This document shows positions 39,895 through 49,712 of a stretch of 64,000 nucleotides of DNA, piece by piece. The DNA is from Verrucomicrobiota bacterium (GTDB lineage Bacteria > Verrucomicrobiota > Verrucomicrobiia > Verrucomicrobiales > Akkermansiaceae). How positions within the stretch are numbered: the first letter of the stretch is position 1; every line of letters begins with the position of its first letter. The notes under the pieces were generated by a model, which worked only from the letters and a program-made list of their open reading frames with translations, was not told the DNA's origin and made no database searches. The stretch is from the NCBI GenBank assembly GCA_026397725.1, contig JAPLUI010000127.1, forward strand, positions 1 through 64,000. The letters run 5' to 3'. The position numbers were made by a program, and so were the translations under genes.

Positions 39895-39978
39895 GAATGC
39901 CAACCCCTTAGTCCCCGCCCTCCGGTCCGGCCACCGGCTCTTGCACCGGCCTTCACCATAAATGCAGTTTCCCAGCAG
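39895..39978 (+). repeat. Dispersed ~90 bp element, copy F
   Basis: CGCCCTCCGGTCCGGCCACCGGCTCTTGCACCGGCCTTCACCATAAATGCAGTTTCCCAGCAGT, 10 bp before the next start codon. Confidence 0.8.
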
Positions 39979-39987
39979 TCCGAAACC

Positions 39988-41241
39988 ATGCAACCTATGA
40001 ACATAAAACAGTTAGCCAGCACCCTCATCCCCGCCCTCGCCGCCACGGCGTATCTATCAGCCAACCCCGCCGCCGGCACCTCGAAGTGGCCGGAGCAGAC
40101 GCCGGCCGGATGCCCGTTCGTCCGCTCGGGCGACCTGCCTGGCATGGAATTCACCGAGCGCCACGCGGAATACACCAATGCCGACACGTGGTATCCGTCG
40201 TGGGCGGCCGATGGCGACTTGTATTCGCCATGGACCGATGGCTCGGTCAATGGGTTGGGCTCCAACTCGGCGGGAAAGGATGCCACCACCGGCTATGCCA
40301 AGATCCTTGGCGATGATCCGCTCAACCTCAAGGTGGTGGACCAGGCGGTTTACAAATCCGATCCGGCACCCTATCAGAGCCGCTATCCATGTGGCAGCCT
40401 GGTTCATGACGGCGTCTGGTATTACGGCACCTATTGCCTCTACGGAGGACAAGTCACGGCAAAGGACGGCGTCACCTACAACTGGCCGTGGTTGGGGCCG
40501 TTTGTCGGGTTCCGCTGGTCCACGGATTTCGGCAAGACCTGGACCCAGACGCCCTGCACGCCGGCCAAGCCGTTGTTCGGCGAGGCATGCCTGAATGGCG
40601 AGCCGGTCAAGATCGGCGCGCCGCATTTCGTTGACTTCGGCAAGAACATGCAACACTCCCCCGACGGCAAGGCATATCTCGTCGCCCACGGCGCGTCCGA
40701 CGGTGTCAAGCGCCGCTTCGGCTATGACAGTTGGATCACCGGCGATGAGATCTATCTGCTGCGCGTCACCCCCACGATCGGGAACATGAACGATGCCTCG
40801 AAATACGAGTTTTTCGACGGCAGCGGCTGGACCAAGGATTTCAGCAAGATCAAGCCCATCGCCGCCTGGCGCGATAACATGGGCTGCGTCACCATGACCT
40901 ATAACGCGCCGTTGAAGAAATTCCTGATGTGCGTTACCGACGGCATGACCACCGGGTGCCGCTTCAACACTTATATCCTCGAGTCGAATCAAATCACCGG
41001 GCCGTTCAAGCTGGTGCAGTATCTGCGGTATTTCGGCGAGCAGGGTTACTTCGTCAATTTCCCGTCGAAGTTCATCAGCGCCGATGGCCGCACCCTCTGG
41101 CTCTCCTATTCCGGCAACTTCGCCACGTCATGGGATGGGCAGCAAATCAAGAAGAACCCGCCCCCCAGCAGCTATGCGTGGTGCCTGCAGGAGGTCAAGC
41201 TGCCAGCACCGGGCAAGACCCCGACAACCACATCCCCATAA
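39988..41241 (+). CDS. Secreted beta-propeller glycosidase-like protein (DUF4185/GH43-like)
   Basis: Signal MNIKQLASTLIPALAATAYLSANPAAG; YPSWAADGDLYSPWTDGSVNG, GVWYYGTYCLYGG, GFRWSTDFGKTWTQTPCTP. Confidence 0.6.
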   Translation: MQPMNIKQLASTLIPALAATAYLSANPAAGTSKWPEQTPAGCPFVRSGDLPGMEFTERHAEYTNADTWYPSWAADGDLYSPWTDGSVNGLGSNSAGKDATTGYAKILGDDPLNLKVVDQAVYKSDPAPYQSRYPCGSLVHDGVWYYGTYCLYGGQVTAKDGVTYNWPWLGPFVGFRWSTDFGKTWTQTPCTPAKPLFGEACLNGEPVKIGAPHFVDFGKNMQHSPDGKAYLVAHGASDGVKRRFGYDSWITGDEIYLLRVTPTIGNMNDASKYEFFDGSGWTKDFSKIKPIAAWRDNMGCVTMTYNAPLKKFLMCVTDGMTTGCRFNTYILESNQITGPFKLVQYLRYFGEQGYFVNFPSKFISADGRTLWLSYSGNFATSWDGQQIKKNPPPSSYAWCLQEVKLPAPGKTPTTTSP

Positions 41242-41327
41242 CAGATGCAACATGACCTTAACCACAACATTGCAGGGCACAACCGTGAAGAACCAAATCA
41301 CGTTCCCTCCCGCGTAGTGAAAAACTT

Positions 41328-41420
41328 CCCCATGAATCCCGAGGCTTCCATTTCCCCGCCCTCCGGTCCGGCCACCGGCCCTTGCAACGGCTTTCCCCCG
41401 AAAAGCGGTTTGTTAGCAGT
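41328..41420 (+). repeat. Dispersed ~90 bp element, copy G (in frame with GH51)
   Basis: CCCCATGAATCCCGAGGCTTCCATTTCCCCGCCCTCCGGTCCGGCCACCGGCCCTTGCAACGGCTTTCCCCCGAAAAGCGGTTTGTTAGCAGT. Confidence 0.85.
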
Positions 41421-43317
41421 CAGGTTGCTGGGGTTTGCGGCAATCATGGCTCTGTTGGGCCCTGTGCCCGCCGTTGCCGCCGAGACGGTCGCGAACGGCG
41501 CGCGGCCGACGACGCTTTCGATTGATCCGACCAAGACTGTCAATCGTATCGACGAGCGGGTCTATGGGCACTTTTTGGAGCACATCTATCATTCCTGCAA
41601 CGGCGGGTTGTGGGGCGATTTGGTCTGGAATCGCAGCTTTGAGTACAATGCCGCCGATGGGTCGGCATCGCATAACTGGACGGCCTATGGGCCGGGCAAA
41701 GCCACCCTTGCCAAGGACCATCCGCTGAACAGCAACTATTGCCAGCAGATCGTCGCTGAATCCGGCGAAACGGGACTCGAACAAACCCCTTTTTGCATCC
41801 GCCAAGGCGAGACCTATCGCGGCTCGCTCTGGGCCCGCGGCGAAGCTGCCGAGGGCCTGGTGGTTCGACTGCTCGACGGCTCGCAAACGCTGGGCGAAGT
41901 GACGCTGCCTCGCCCGACGGCCGAGTGGGGAGAGTATCCGTTTGAATTCAAGTCCACGCGCGGCACCGACAACGCCACGTTGCGGATTGGCGTCCGCGGC
42001 AAGGCCGAGGTCTGGCTGGACCAGGTGTCGATGATGCCCGAGAGTTGGGCCAAGGCGGGCGGGTTTCGCCCGGACTTGCTCAAGGCCGTCGCCGACCTGC
42101 GGCCGCCGGTCATCCGCTGGCCCGGCGGCTGCTACGCCAGTTGGTATCGGTGGAAGGAAGGCATCGGGCCGCAACACAAGCGGCAATCGTTCCCCGTGGA
42201 AGTATGGGAAGACCGGGACGTCAACTCCCTGGGCACTGACGAGTTCATGGCCCTCTGCCGCAAAGTGGGCGCCGAGCCACTGTTCGTGATCACCCTGGGT
42301 TTCGGTGAATTTCCTCGCGCCTATCCGAATGTCACGGCGGACGAACTCCTGCAGGATGCCCTCGATTGGTTAGAATACTGCAACGGCCCGGCTGACTCGA
42401 AGTGGGGCAAGGTTCGCGCGGCCAACGGTCATCCCGAGCCTTACAACGTGAAGTACTGGGAGCTCGACAACGAGGTGTGGGGAATAGGTGCCGAACGCTA
42501 CGCCAACGCAGTCCTCAAGTTCGCCCCTCCGATGAAGAAGGCCTATCCTTCGATCCAAGTGGCCATCTGCGGCAGCGCCGGCTATGATATTGCTTGGAAC
42601 AAGTTCATGATCGACCACTGTGCCGAGGTGATCGACTACCTGAGCCTCCACCATTACGAGAATCCCAGTGGGTATGCCGACGGGCCGCGAAACTATGAAG
42701 ATGCCTTCCAAAAGTCGGGCGAGTTGATCCGGCAGTCGAAGAACCCAAAACTCAAACTCTACATCTCCGAGTGGAACGTCCAAACGACCGACTGGCGCAC
42801 GGGCCTCTATGCGGGCGGGCTATTGAACAGCTTCGAGTGCTGTGGTGATTTCCTGGCGATGGGCTGCCCCGCACTCTTTCTCCGAACCACGGCCTCCAAG
42901 GAGCAAAATTGGAAAGCCCTCATCACCTTCGACCATCGTACTTGGTTCCCGGCACCTAACTATGTCGTGATGAAACTCTGGCGCGACCACTACGCGCCCA
43001 CCCGGGTGAACCTCGACGGAGATTGCCGCGGGTTGAATGCCTTGGCCACGAAGTCGGCCGACGGCCGGGCGATTTATTTCAAGGCCGTCAACCCGACCCC
43101 GGAACCCGTGACGGTCGAACTCAACATCATGCCGGGGTTTGCCGTGGGCAAGGCCGAGTTGGAGCTTGTCGCTCCCGACTCGCTTGACGCCCAGAACACG
43201 CTGGACAAGCCCCATGCGGTGCAACCTGTGGCCGGCGCCGTCGAGCGCAGCGGCTCCACGTTGCGTTTCACGCTTCCCCGCTGGTCGGCAGCCGTGCTAA
43301 GCGTCCACTCCACGTAG
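41332..43317 (+). CDS. Alpha-N-arabinofuranosidase, GH51, secreted; N-terminal leader supplied by element G
   Basis: MNPEASISPPSGPATGPCNGFPPKSGLLAVRLLGFAAIMALLGPVPAVAAE; DERVYGHFLEHIYHSCNGGLWGDLVWNRSFEYN; VKYWELDNEVWGIG; LYISEWNVQ. Confidence 0.85.
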   Translation: MNPEASISPPSGPATGPCNGFPPKSGLLAVRLLGFAAIMALLGPVPAVAAETVANGARPTTLSIDPTKTVNRIDERVYGHFLEHIYHSCNGGLWGDLVWNRSFEYNAADGSASHNWTAYGPGKATLAKDHPLNSNYCQQIVAESGETGLEQTPFCIRQGETYRGSLWARGEAAEGLVVRLLDGSQTLGEVTLPRPTAEWGEYPFEFKSTRGTDNATLRIGVRGKAEVWLDQVSMMPESWAKAGGFRPDLLKAVADLRPPVIRWPGGCYASWYRWKEGIGPQHKRQSFPVEVWEDRDVNSLGTDEFMALCRKVGAEPLFVITLGFGEFPRAYPNVTADELLQDALDWLEYCNGPADSKWGKVRAANGHPEPYNVKYWELDNEVWGIGAERYANAVLKFAPPMKKAYPSIQVAICGSAGYDIAWNKFMIDHCAEVIDYLSLHHYENPSGYADGPRNYEDAFQKSGELIRQSKNPKLKLYISEWNVQTTDWRTGLYAGGLLNSFECCGDFLAMGCPALFLRTTASKEQNWKALITFDHRTWFPAPNYVVMKLWRDHYAPTRVNLDGDCRGLNALATKSADGRAIYFKAVNPTPEPVTVELNIMPGFAVGKAELELVAPDSLDAQNTLDKPHAVQPVAGAVERSGSTLRFTLPRWSAAVLSVHST

Positions 43318-43406
43318 GATGCGGGAACATAACCTGCATTGGCCTGTCGGTGTGTGTTTTTACCTTACAACCTTTGCCCTCTTAACCTCCCCAGGAAAGA
43401 TAAAGG

Positions 43407-44924
43407 ATGAATCTGAAAATTCTTAATTCGCTCAAAGCAAGATGCTTGGACGTAGCGACCTTGGCGCTGCTTGCGGCAAGCCCGTTGGCAAATGCCGTGG
43501 AAGCAACGAACGTCAAGGATGTCCGCCTGCCGAAGATACTGACGGATCACATGGTACTCCAGCAAAACGCCGAGGTAACCCTTTGGGGTTGGACCACCGC
43601 CACCGGGGCCACCGTTGATATTGAAACTTCGTGGGGCGCCAAGGCGCAGGCACGCTCTGACAGCAACGGAGAATGGCGGGCAAGACTGAAGACGCCGGCC
43701 GCGCGGACGTTAGACAAGGGATTGCACCCGGAGACGATCACCTTCACCAGTGGGAGCAAGGCGGTATTGAAGGACATCCTCATCGGCGAAGTGTGGCTTT
43801 GTTCGGGGCAATCGAACATGGAGATGTACGCCGGCTGGGATCCCCCTTTGCAACCCAACCTCGTCTGCGGCGACGACTCGTGGAACCACGGGGAATCGGC
43901 AAAGGCCGACCGACCCGGTTTGCGGTTTATGGATGTGGCCAACACGATGGCCCTGACACCGCAGTCCGATTGCAGGGGCGGTCCAGACAACCCCGTCTGG
44001 ACGCGGAGCACCGCCGCCAGCGCCGGGCATTTCAGCGCCGCGGGCTATTTCTTCGCCGCCTGTCTCCAGGAAAAACTCAACGTGCCGGTGGGAATGATCT
44101 CCGCCGACTGGGGGGGTACACTGGCGGAAGCGTGGACAAGTATGGAAGCACTTCACGCCTTGCCAGACTTCGCCAAGGCGGTTCCTTCCGTTGATAACCC
44201 ATCGACACCCGCCGTGCTCTTCAACGGAATGATCGCGCCGCTGACGCCCATGACGATTCGCGGTGTGATCTGGTATCAAGGCGAGGCCAACACGCAGCGA
44301 CCGGCGCAATACGCGACGCTCTTTCCCGCCTTGATCAAGGATTGGCGTCGTGCCTTTGGCAACCCGGACATGCCTTTCTATTTCGCCCAAATAGCTCCCT
44401 GCACGAGTTATCAGCCGCTCGGTACCCTGCCCGCCGAATTGCGCGAGGCGCAGGAGGCCGCGTTCAAACTCCCGCATACCGGCATGGCGGTCAACACCGA
44501 CACGACAAACGTGAGCGAAGGGCACCCCCGCAACAAACGTGCCGTCGGCCAGCGACTTGCAGCGCAAGCCCTGGCAAAGACTTACGGATTCAAGGATGTC
44601 GTCGCCGACGGTCCGTGTTTCAAAAGTCTCAAAGTGCAAGGCGATACCCTGCATGTCAGGTTCACCGGCACGGGTGGTGGACTGGTCACGCGCGACGGCG
44701 CACCGCCGACTTGTTTTGAAATTGCCGCAGCCGAAGGCAATTTCGTTCCTGCAAAAGCCGAGGTGGTTGGCGAGGAAGTCGTCGTCAGCAGCAGCGCTGT
44801 CAAGTCACCCGTGGCCGTGCGATTTTCCTGGGGGGCGGCGGATGTTTCCAACCTGATGGGCATAAGCGGCCTGCCTGCATCGCAGTTCCGAGCCATTGCT
44901 CAGAACACGCCGACGAGCGGCTGA
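43407..44924 (+). CDS. Sialate O-acetylesterase, SGNH superfamily, secreted (intact)
   Basis: LPKILTDHMVLQQNAEVTLWGW, GEVWLCSGQSNMEM, GVIWYQGEAN, GHPRNKRAVGQRLA. Confidence 0.88.
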   Translation: MNLKILNSLKARCLDVATLALLAASPLANAVEATNVKDVRLPKILTDHMVLQQNAEVTLWGWTTATGATVDIETSWGAKAQARSDSNGEWRARLKTPAARTLDKGLHPETITFTSGSKAVLKDILIGEVWLCSGQSNMEMYAGWDPPLQPNLVCGDDSWNHGESAKADRPGLRFMDVANTMALTPQSDCRGGPDNPVWTRSTAASAGHFSAAGYFFAACLQEKLNVPVGMISADWGGTLAEAWTSMEALHALPDFAKAVPSVDNPSTPAVLFNGMIAPLTPMTIRGVIWYQGEANTQRPAQYATLFPALIKDWRRAFGNPDMPFYFAQIAPCTSYQPLGTLPAELREAQEAAFKLPHTGMAVNTDTTNVSEGHPRNKRAVGQRLAAQALAKTYGFKDVVADGPCFKSLKVQGDTLHVRFTGTGGGLVTRDGAPPTCFEIAAAEGNFVPAKAEVVGEEVVVSSSAVKSPVAVRFSWGAADVSNLMGISGLPASQFRAIAQNTPTSG

Positions 44925-44927
44925 ATC

Positions 44928-44984
44928 AACCAGACACCCAACCAGACACCCAACCAGACACCCAACCAGACACCCAACCAGACG
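44928..44984. repeat. 12 bp tandem repeat (ACCAGACACCCA) x4-5
   Basis: AACCAGACACCCAACCAGACACCCAACCAGACACCCAACCAGACACCCAACCAGACG. Confidence 0.95.
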
Positions 44985-45467
44985 ATGCACACTTCCATCC
45001 AATCGGGTCATTGCAGTGCCCTGATGCGGGCGGGCCTGAACATTGAGTGCATCCTTGACGGCAAACCGGCCCTTGGGCGCGGCGAGCTCTGTCCCGGCAA
45101 CGACAACACGTTTGTGGTGCTCCAGAACATCCTCGACGAGGTGTTGGCGGTCTTCCCGAGCAAGTACATCCACATGGGTGGCGACGAGTGTGGCACGGGC
45201 ACTTGGGAAAAGTGCGAAGTGGCGAAGGTGGATCCAAAACTATCGCTCGGCGTGCAGGCCAACCTCTGGGGCGAACGGATGAAGTCGTTCCCCCAAGTGC
45301 TCTACATGACCTACCCCCGGGCCTGCGCCCTGGCCGAAGTGGCGTGGTCGCCCGACGGCCCGCGCGACTACGCCGGATTTTTCAAGCGGGTGCAAACGCA
45401 ATTCAAGCGCCTGGACGCGGCTGGCATCAACTACCGCCAACCCACCGCGACCGACCAGCCCGAGTAG
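44985..45467 (+). pseudogene. GH20 beta-hexosaminidase remnant, N-truncated and missing its middle
   Basis: LNIECILDGKPALGRGELCPGNDNTFVVLQNILDEVLAVFPSKYIHMGGDECGTGTWEKCEVAK then directly LSLGVQANLWGERMKSFPQVLYMTYPRACALAEVAWSPDG. Confidence 0.75.
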
Positions 45468-45544
45468 GAATCGCCATGGTGCTGTTTCTTAAAAAACATC
45501 GAACACTGAAGTTATAGGAGTAACCGAAAATGAAAAAAACAACC

Positions 45545-45584
45545 CCTTTTTCACCGCCCTCCAGTCCGGCCACCGGCTCTTTCA
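45545..45584 (+). repeat. Dispersed ~90 bp element, copy H (truncated at the DUF1254 gene 3' end)
   Basis: CCCTTTTTCACCGCCCTCCAGTCCGGCCACCGGCTCTTTCA; the terminal TCA is the minus-strand stop codon. Confidence 0.7.
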
Positions 45585-47054
45585 CCTGCGAATCTGGAGT
45601 TCGACGTTGGGCGGCAACCAGGTTCCGTCGAGGATCGCTTGCTCGGCCCAGTAGCAGCGCATATACAGCGAGAACGTTCCTTCCGGTGCCGGCACCCAGT
45701 TGGGTTCCTTGTCTTTGCCCGGCGACTTCGCGCCGAAATACAGCGTGAGCGACCCGTCCGGGTTGGTTTGCATGCCTTTGTTCTTGGTGCCGAGCGAGTA
45801 GCGGTTCAGCGGGTTGGGGTGGAAAAGGTGTTGTTCGTTGTAGAGCGTGATCGACCAGAAGCCTTTCACCGGCGGGAGCTGGCCCTTCGGGAAAGTGATC
45901 GAGTAGAGACTACTGCCAACCAGCGGCTGGCCCTGGCTGTCGAAATCGCGGTAGAGGTATTTTGTTTCCGTGGGCTTGTTTTCAAGGATGTTGGACTTGG
46001 CGGTTGCGGTGCGGTTGAGGTAGTCGGTGCCCCACTGGGCGTTGTTCACCGGCGAGTTCCAGCCGTTGCCTGCGGGCCGGCCGTTGTAGCGCCACTGGAA
46101 AAGCGGGGCGATGATTTCCTTGTCGGTGGTGATGAAAGATTCAACCAGTGCCTTCTTGATCTCCGGATCTTTCGCCGCGGCCTCGAATACGGAGCGAATC
46201 CAGCCGTAGAGGGCCTCCTCGCCCGGCAGCGGCGGCACGAGTTTCATCACCATCGGGAGTTCGTCACAATAGGCTTCCGGCACCACCCACTTGACCTCGC
46301 CTACAACGCCCGCCGGCACCGGGAAATGGGGCAGCTTGCTCCAATCCGTGGTTTTCATTTTCCCATCGAACCGGCTTAGCGGATAGAACATGATCTGATG
46401 CAGCAATGGCTGGACGGCCGCAGTGTCCTCCGCGGTGTCGTCTTTGAAAATTCGCGGGGCAATGGCTGCCATTTCCGTCGGACAGCGCACCACTGCCGTG
46501 ATGCCCGCGGGAACCTCACCCTTCCAGTTAGGTCCCACCATCAGATAGAAACCGGGCTTCGTGCCATAAGGCTTGCCGATGTCGCCGAACTCGTCGGTCC
46601 GGGCGTCATACATCGCATAGACCCAGAAGCGGTCGCCGAAATCCGGCACCTGAAAGACGGCCGGCTCCTTGTCCAGCGCAAAAGTTCCCCCGCCATAGAC
46701 CACGTCCTGGTTGGGGCACGCGATGAAGTTTTGGTCCGGTCTCATGTAATCGGTCAGCATCGCGTTCTGCCCAACCGGGGCAACCGGGATCACGCCGCCA
46801 TTGAGGCCGGGGCCGGGCAGCTTGGCCAGGCTGGCACGACGATTGTAGGTGTTGACCATCGGCCAGCCCCAAAGATATGCCATGCGGCCGATCATCTGAA
46901 CGTACTCTTTCGTCATGGCGGTGCCGGCCGCCGGACCGGGCACATCGCGGGCGGTCTTTGGTATCGCCACCGATTGGGCCAGCAGGCTCAGCGGCGCGAT
47001 CAGGGTTGCGGCCAATATGGCGGACAATAGGCGTTGTTTACCGGTGTTCTGCAT
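45582..47054 (-). CDS. DUF1254/DUF1214 domain protein, secreted
   Basis: AYLWGWPMVNTYNRRASLAKLPGP, DVVYGGGTFALDKEPAVFQVPDFGDRFWVYAMYDARTDEFGDIGKPYG, KGFWSITLYNEQHLFHPNPLNRYSLG. Confidence 0.8.
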   Translation of the reverse strand: MQNTGKQRLLSAILAATLIAPLSLLAQSVAIPKTARDVPGPAAGTAMTKEYVQMIGRMAYLWGWPMVNTYNRRASLAKLPGPGLNGGVIPVAPVGQNAMLTDYMRPDQNFIACPNQDVVYGGGTFALDKEPAVFQVPDFGDRFWVYAMYDARTDEFGDIGKPYGTKPGFYLMVGPNWKGEVPAGITAVVRCPTEMAAIAPRIFKDDTAEDTAAVQPLLHQIMFYPLSRFDGKMKTTDWSKLPHFPVPAGVVGEVKWVVPEAYCDELPMVMKLVPPLPGEEALYGWIRSVFEAAAKDPEIKKALVESFITTDKEIIAPLFQWRYNGRPAGNGWNSPVNNAQWGTDYLNRTATAKSNILENKPTETKYLYRDFDSQGQPLVGSSLYSITFPKGQLPPVKGFWSITLYNEQHLFHPNPLNRYSLGTKNKGMQTNPDGSLTLYFGAKSPGKDKEPNWVPAPEGTFSLYMRCYWAEQAILDGTWLPPNVELQIRR

Positions 47055-47117
47055 GGTCTGCTCCTTTTCTTATGACATCCTTCTTTTCGGCGTTGTTTCC
47101 CTTCGATTTGCCTGACC

Positions 47118-48614
47118 TCACTTCACCCGCTCAAGCGGCGGCAGTTTCCATTTGTGCTCCAGTACTTCCGACTCGGGCAGGTACAGCCGCATCAGCACCT
47201 CGAACGGTCCGTTCGGTGTCGGCAGCCAGTTGGATTCCAAGTCCTTGCCCGGCGAGTCGTGTTGGATGTGGAGGGTCAAGCCGCCGTCGGCGTCACGCTT
47301 CAGCGAGGGAAGCATGGGCGAGTTGATGAGATAGCGATTGATCGGGTTCGCCACCAACAGGATGGTCTTGCCGTCGTACATCGTGAGCGACCAGAAGGCC
47401 TTCGCCGGCAGCGGTTTTCCGGCCGTCAACCGTAGCCGGTATTGGTGTTTCGCGCCGTCGAGCGGCTGGTTGTCGGAGTCCAACAGGTACTCGGGATAAA
47501 TCGCTTCTTCGCCCGAGTTGCCATAGAGTCCGAGGATCGTGCCCATGGCCCGCAGGACGTGGAAATTCTTCAGGTTGGTCCGGTGCGCCGCGGCTTCGTA
47601 CTGCTCCCGCGAGCCAAACGTGTCGAGGGAGGCCAGGGTCGTGTCCGTGAACGGGAGATCACTCTCGAGCTTCTTCTGGATGGCCGCGCGCATGTCCGCC
47701 ATGCCGGCGGCCAGGGCTGCCTTCAGCTCCGGCGAAAGCTTGTCCGTGTTCAGGGGCGTCCCGCCACCAATTCCAATGGCGGCGAACTGTTTCCGTAACG
47801 CCTGTTCCGATGGGTGAACCGGGCAAAGCCGCAGCATGAAGTCCATGTACTCGAGAAAACCCAGCCCTTGGGCCTTTTTCTCGTCCCAGGCGGGAAACGC
47901 CAGAACCGGTGCGGCCGGCGCGGCCGCCGTGCTAAGAAACGCCGACAACGTCCGAACCTGGTAGCCAGCCTGGATCCTCCTGACGTTGCCCAGATCGTTT
48001 GGATCTAACAACTGGGTGCGGTAGAAGGCAAGAACGAACGGCGTCTCGCTGACGATGACGCTGGCAATGCCCTTGGGCCTGTCTCCTTTCCAGTCCGGCC
48101 CGGCAACCAGATAGCTGCCGGCCGCTCCCTTCGTCGCGCGGGTGCCGAGGTAGGCGAAGTTGTGAGTGTAGGCGTCAATGAGTTGCACCGTGAAATACCG
48201 GTCCGCCGCGATGCGCGGTATTGTGAGCACCACCGGTTCCGCACGCAGATCCAGATAGGCCCAGGAATATGGGGTGTCGGCGTTGGGGGCGACGATAGCC
48301 GTGTCTTCCGGCGTCGAAACGCGGGCCACGCTCTTGATCCGGTTGAGCGGTGCTTTGAACTCCGGGGAATCCTCCCGGATGGCGCCCAGATACATTGCCT
48401 TGTAGTTCATGACCAACGGCACGCCATAGACATAAGCCTGCGCCGCAATCGCCCGTGCCTGTGCCGGGCTGACCTGCCCGGGAATGATCGCCGGGCCGGG
48501 TGGGTCGGCGGCGGTCACGGGTATTGCCACCGCTTGGGCCAACAGGCCCGTCGGGGCGATCAGAGTTGCGGCCATTACGGCGACCCTCCAACATGATTTG
48601 CCAAGTATCTTCAT
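47118..48614 (-). CDS. DUF1254/DUF1214 domain protein, tandem paralogue
   Basis: AYVYGVPLVMNYKAMYLGAI, APNADTPYSWAYLDLRAEPVVLTIPRIAADRYFTVQLIDAYTHNFAYLGTRATKG, AFWSLTMYDGKTILLVANPINRYLI. Confidence 0.8.
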   Translation of the reverse strand: MKILGKSCWRVAVMAATLIAPTGLLAQAVAIPVTAADPPGPAIIPGQVSPAQARAIAAQAYVYGVPLVMNYKAMYLGAIREDSPEFKAPLNRIKSVARVSTPEDTAIVAPNADTPYSWAYLDLRAEPVVLTIPRIAADRYFTVQLIDAYTHNFAYLGTRATKGAAGSYLVAGPDWKGDRPKGIASVIVSETPFVLAFYRTQLLDPNDLGNVRRIQAGYQVRTLSAFLSTAAAPAAPVLAFPAWDEKKAQGLGFLEYMDFMLRLCPVHPSEQALRKQFAAIGIGGGTPLNTDKLSPELKAALAAGMADMRAAIQKKLESDLPFTDTTLASLDTFGSREQYEAAAHRTNLKNFHVLRAMGTILGLYGNSGEEAIYPEYLLDSDNQPLDGAKHQYRLRLTAGKPLPAKAFWSLTMYDGKTILLVANPINRYLINSPMLPSLKRDADGGLTLHIQHDSPGKDLESNWLPTPNGPFEVLMRLYLPESEVLEHKWKLPPLERVK

Positions 48615-49353
48615 CGGTTTCTCCTTCGATTGTTGTAACTCAATGTCCCTTCGTTTGCCATCCTGACGGACTTGCCAGCGATTTCGGCAGAGGCGGAGAG
48701 GAATTTGCCGTCGGCTCCGGCGATTTCAAAGCAGGTGAGCGGTTTTCCGTCACGGGAAGCGAGGCCACTGGCGGTGTGGTCAAAAGCAATCCTGATCTTG
48801 TTTCCTTCGATCGCCATGGCCTTGAAGATAGGGCCGCAGTCGTCGGTGAATTTGAACCCGTAGGTGCGGGAAAGGGCCAGGCGGGCGAGGCGCTCGCCGA
48901 CCGGCTTCTTGTTTTTGGGATGAATGTCCTGGAGGTCGGTGACGAGATCATTGACAACCGCCATGCCGGTGTTGGTGATTTGTTTGGCGGCCTCGGTCTG
49001 GGCTTCCCATATCTCGGGGAGGGCCAAAGCGGGGATCGGTTGTTTGTATTGCTCATAGTTGTGCGGTTCTCGGCGGAAGCGGACATGGCGTTAAGCTTGA
49101 CCGACCACTTGCCGTCAGCGCCGCCGGTGGTTTCCTTAACCTGTCCGCCGAACGCGACGGCGACTTTGGCGCCTGCCGTGGCCGCACCCCATACCGGAAC
49201 CGGCATTTCCCGCTGGAGAACCATGCCGTCGCCGAAGGCAGCGGCCACGGACAAGCGGCCGGGCGCCGGCGGCGGTGCGGAGTCCGCGGCGCAGGTTACT
49301 CGCCCCGCAAAGACTGCGGCTATGACAAAGGGAATGATAACTGGTCTTTTCAT
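48611..49353 (-). pseudogene. Sialate O-acetylesterase remnant with central deletion and frame change
   Basis: LSVAAAFGDGMVLQREMPVPVWGAATAGAKVAVAFGGQVKETTGGADGKWSVKLNAMSASAENRTT, then another frame LPEIWEAQTEAAKQITNTGMAVVNDLVTDLQDIHPKNKKPVGERLARLAL; the SGQSN block and YQGE block are absent. Confidence 0.8.
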
Positions 49354-49712
49354 AAGGGTGGTCTTTCTGAGGGGCGTTCAATTTTCCGTTGGTCCGCTAG
49401 AAGCCCGAAGGGCTGGCTAACGGGATGAGTGATGGCAGTTGCGGCGCCGGTTGGGAAGGAAATTCCTCCTGGTGGGCGGTTTTTTCCTCTCTTCCCGCGC
49501 TCCACGCCCGACTCCGGCGGCGAGGAGGTCCAGGTCTTCCCGGATTACGACAACTGCCCCGATCCCGAACCCGTTTGCGACCGAGTCCCGTGGACCGTCG
49601 CTGTCGGGTCTATCCTCGTACCGCCCATTGCCGCCGGCGGCGCGATCCGGCGTGCCCTGTTCGGGCTGGATAAAGGGATTGACAGACCCATCCGGCAGGT
49701 AATAATCGCCGC

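Noticed and set aside
44928-44984. CRISPR-like short repeat
   Set aside because: Contiguous 12 bp tandem units with no spacers; no cas genes in the window.
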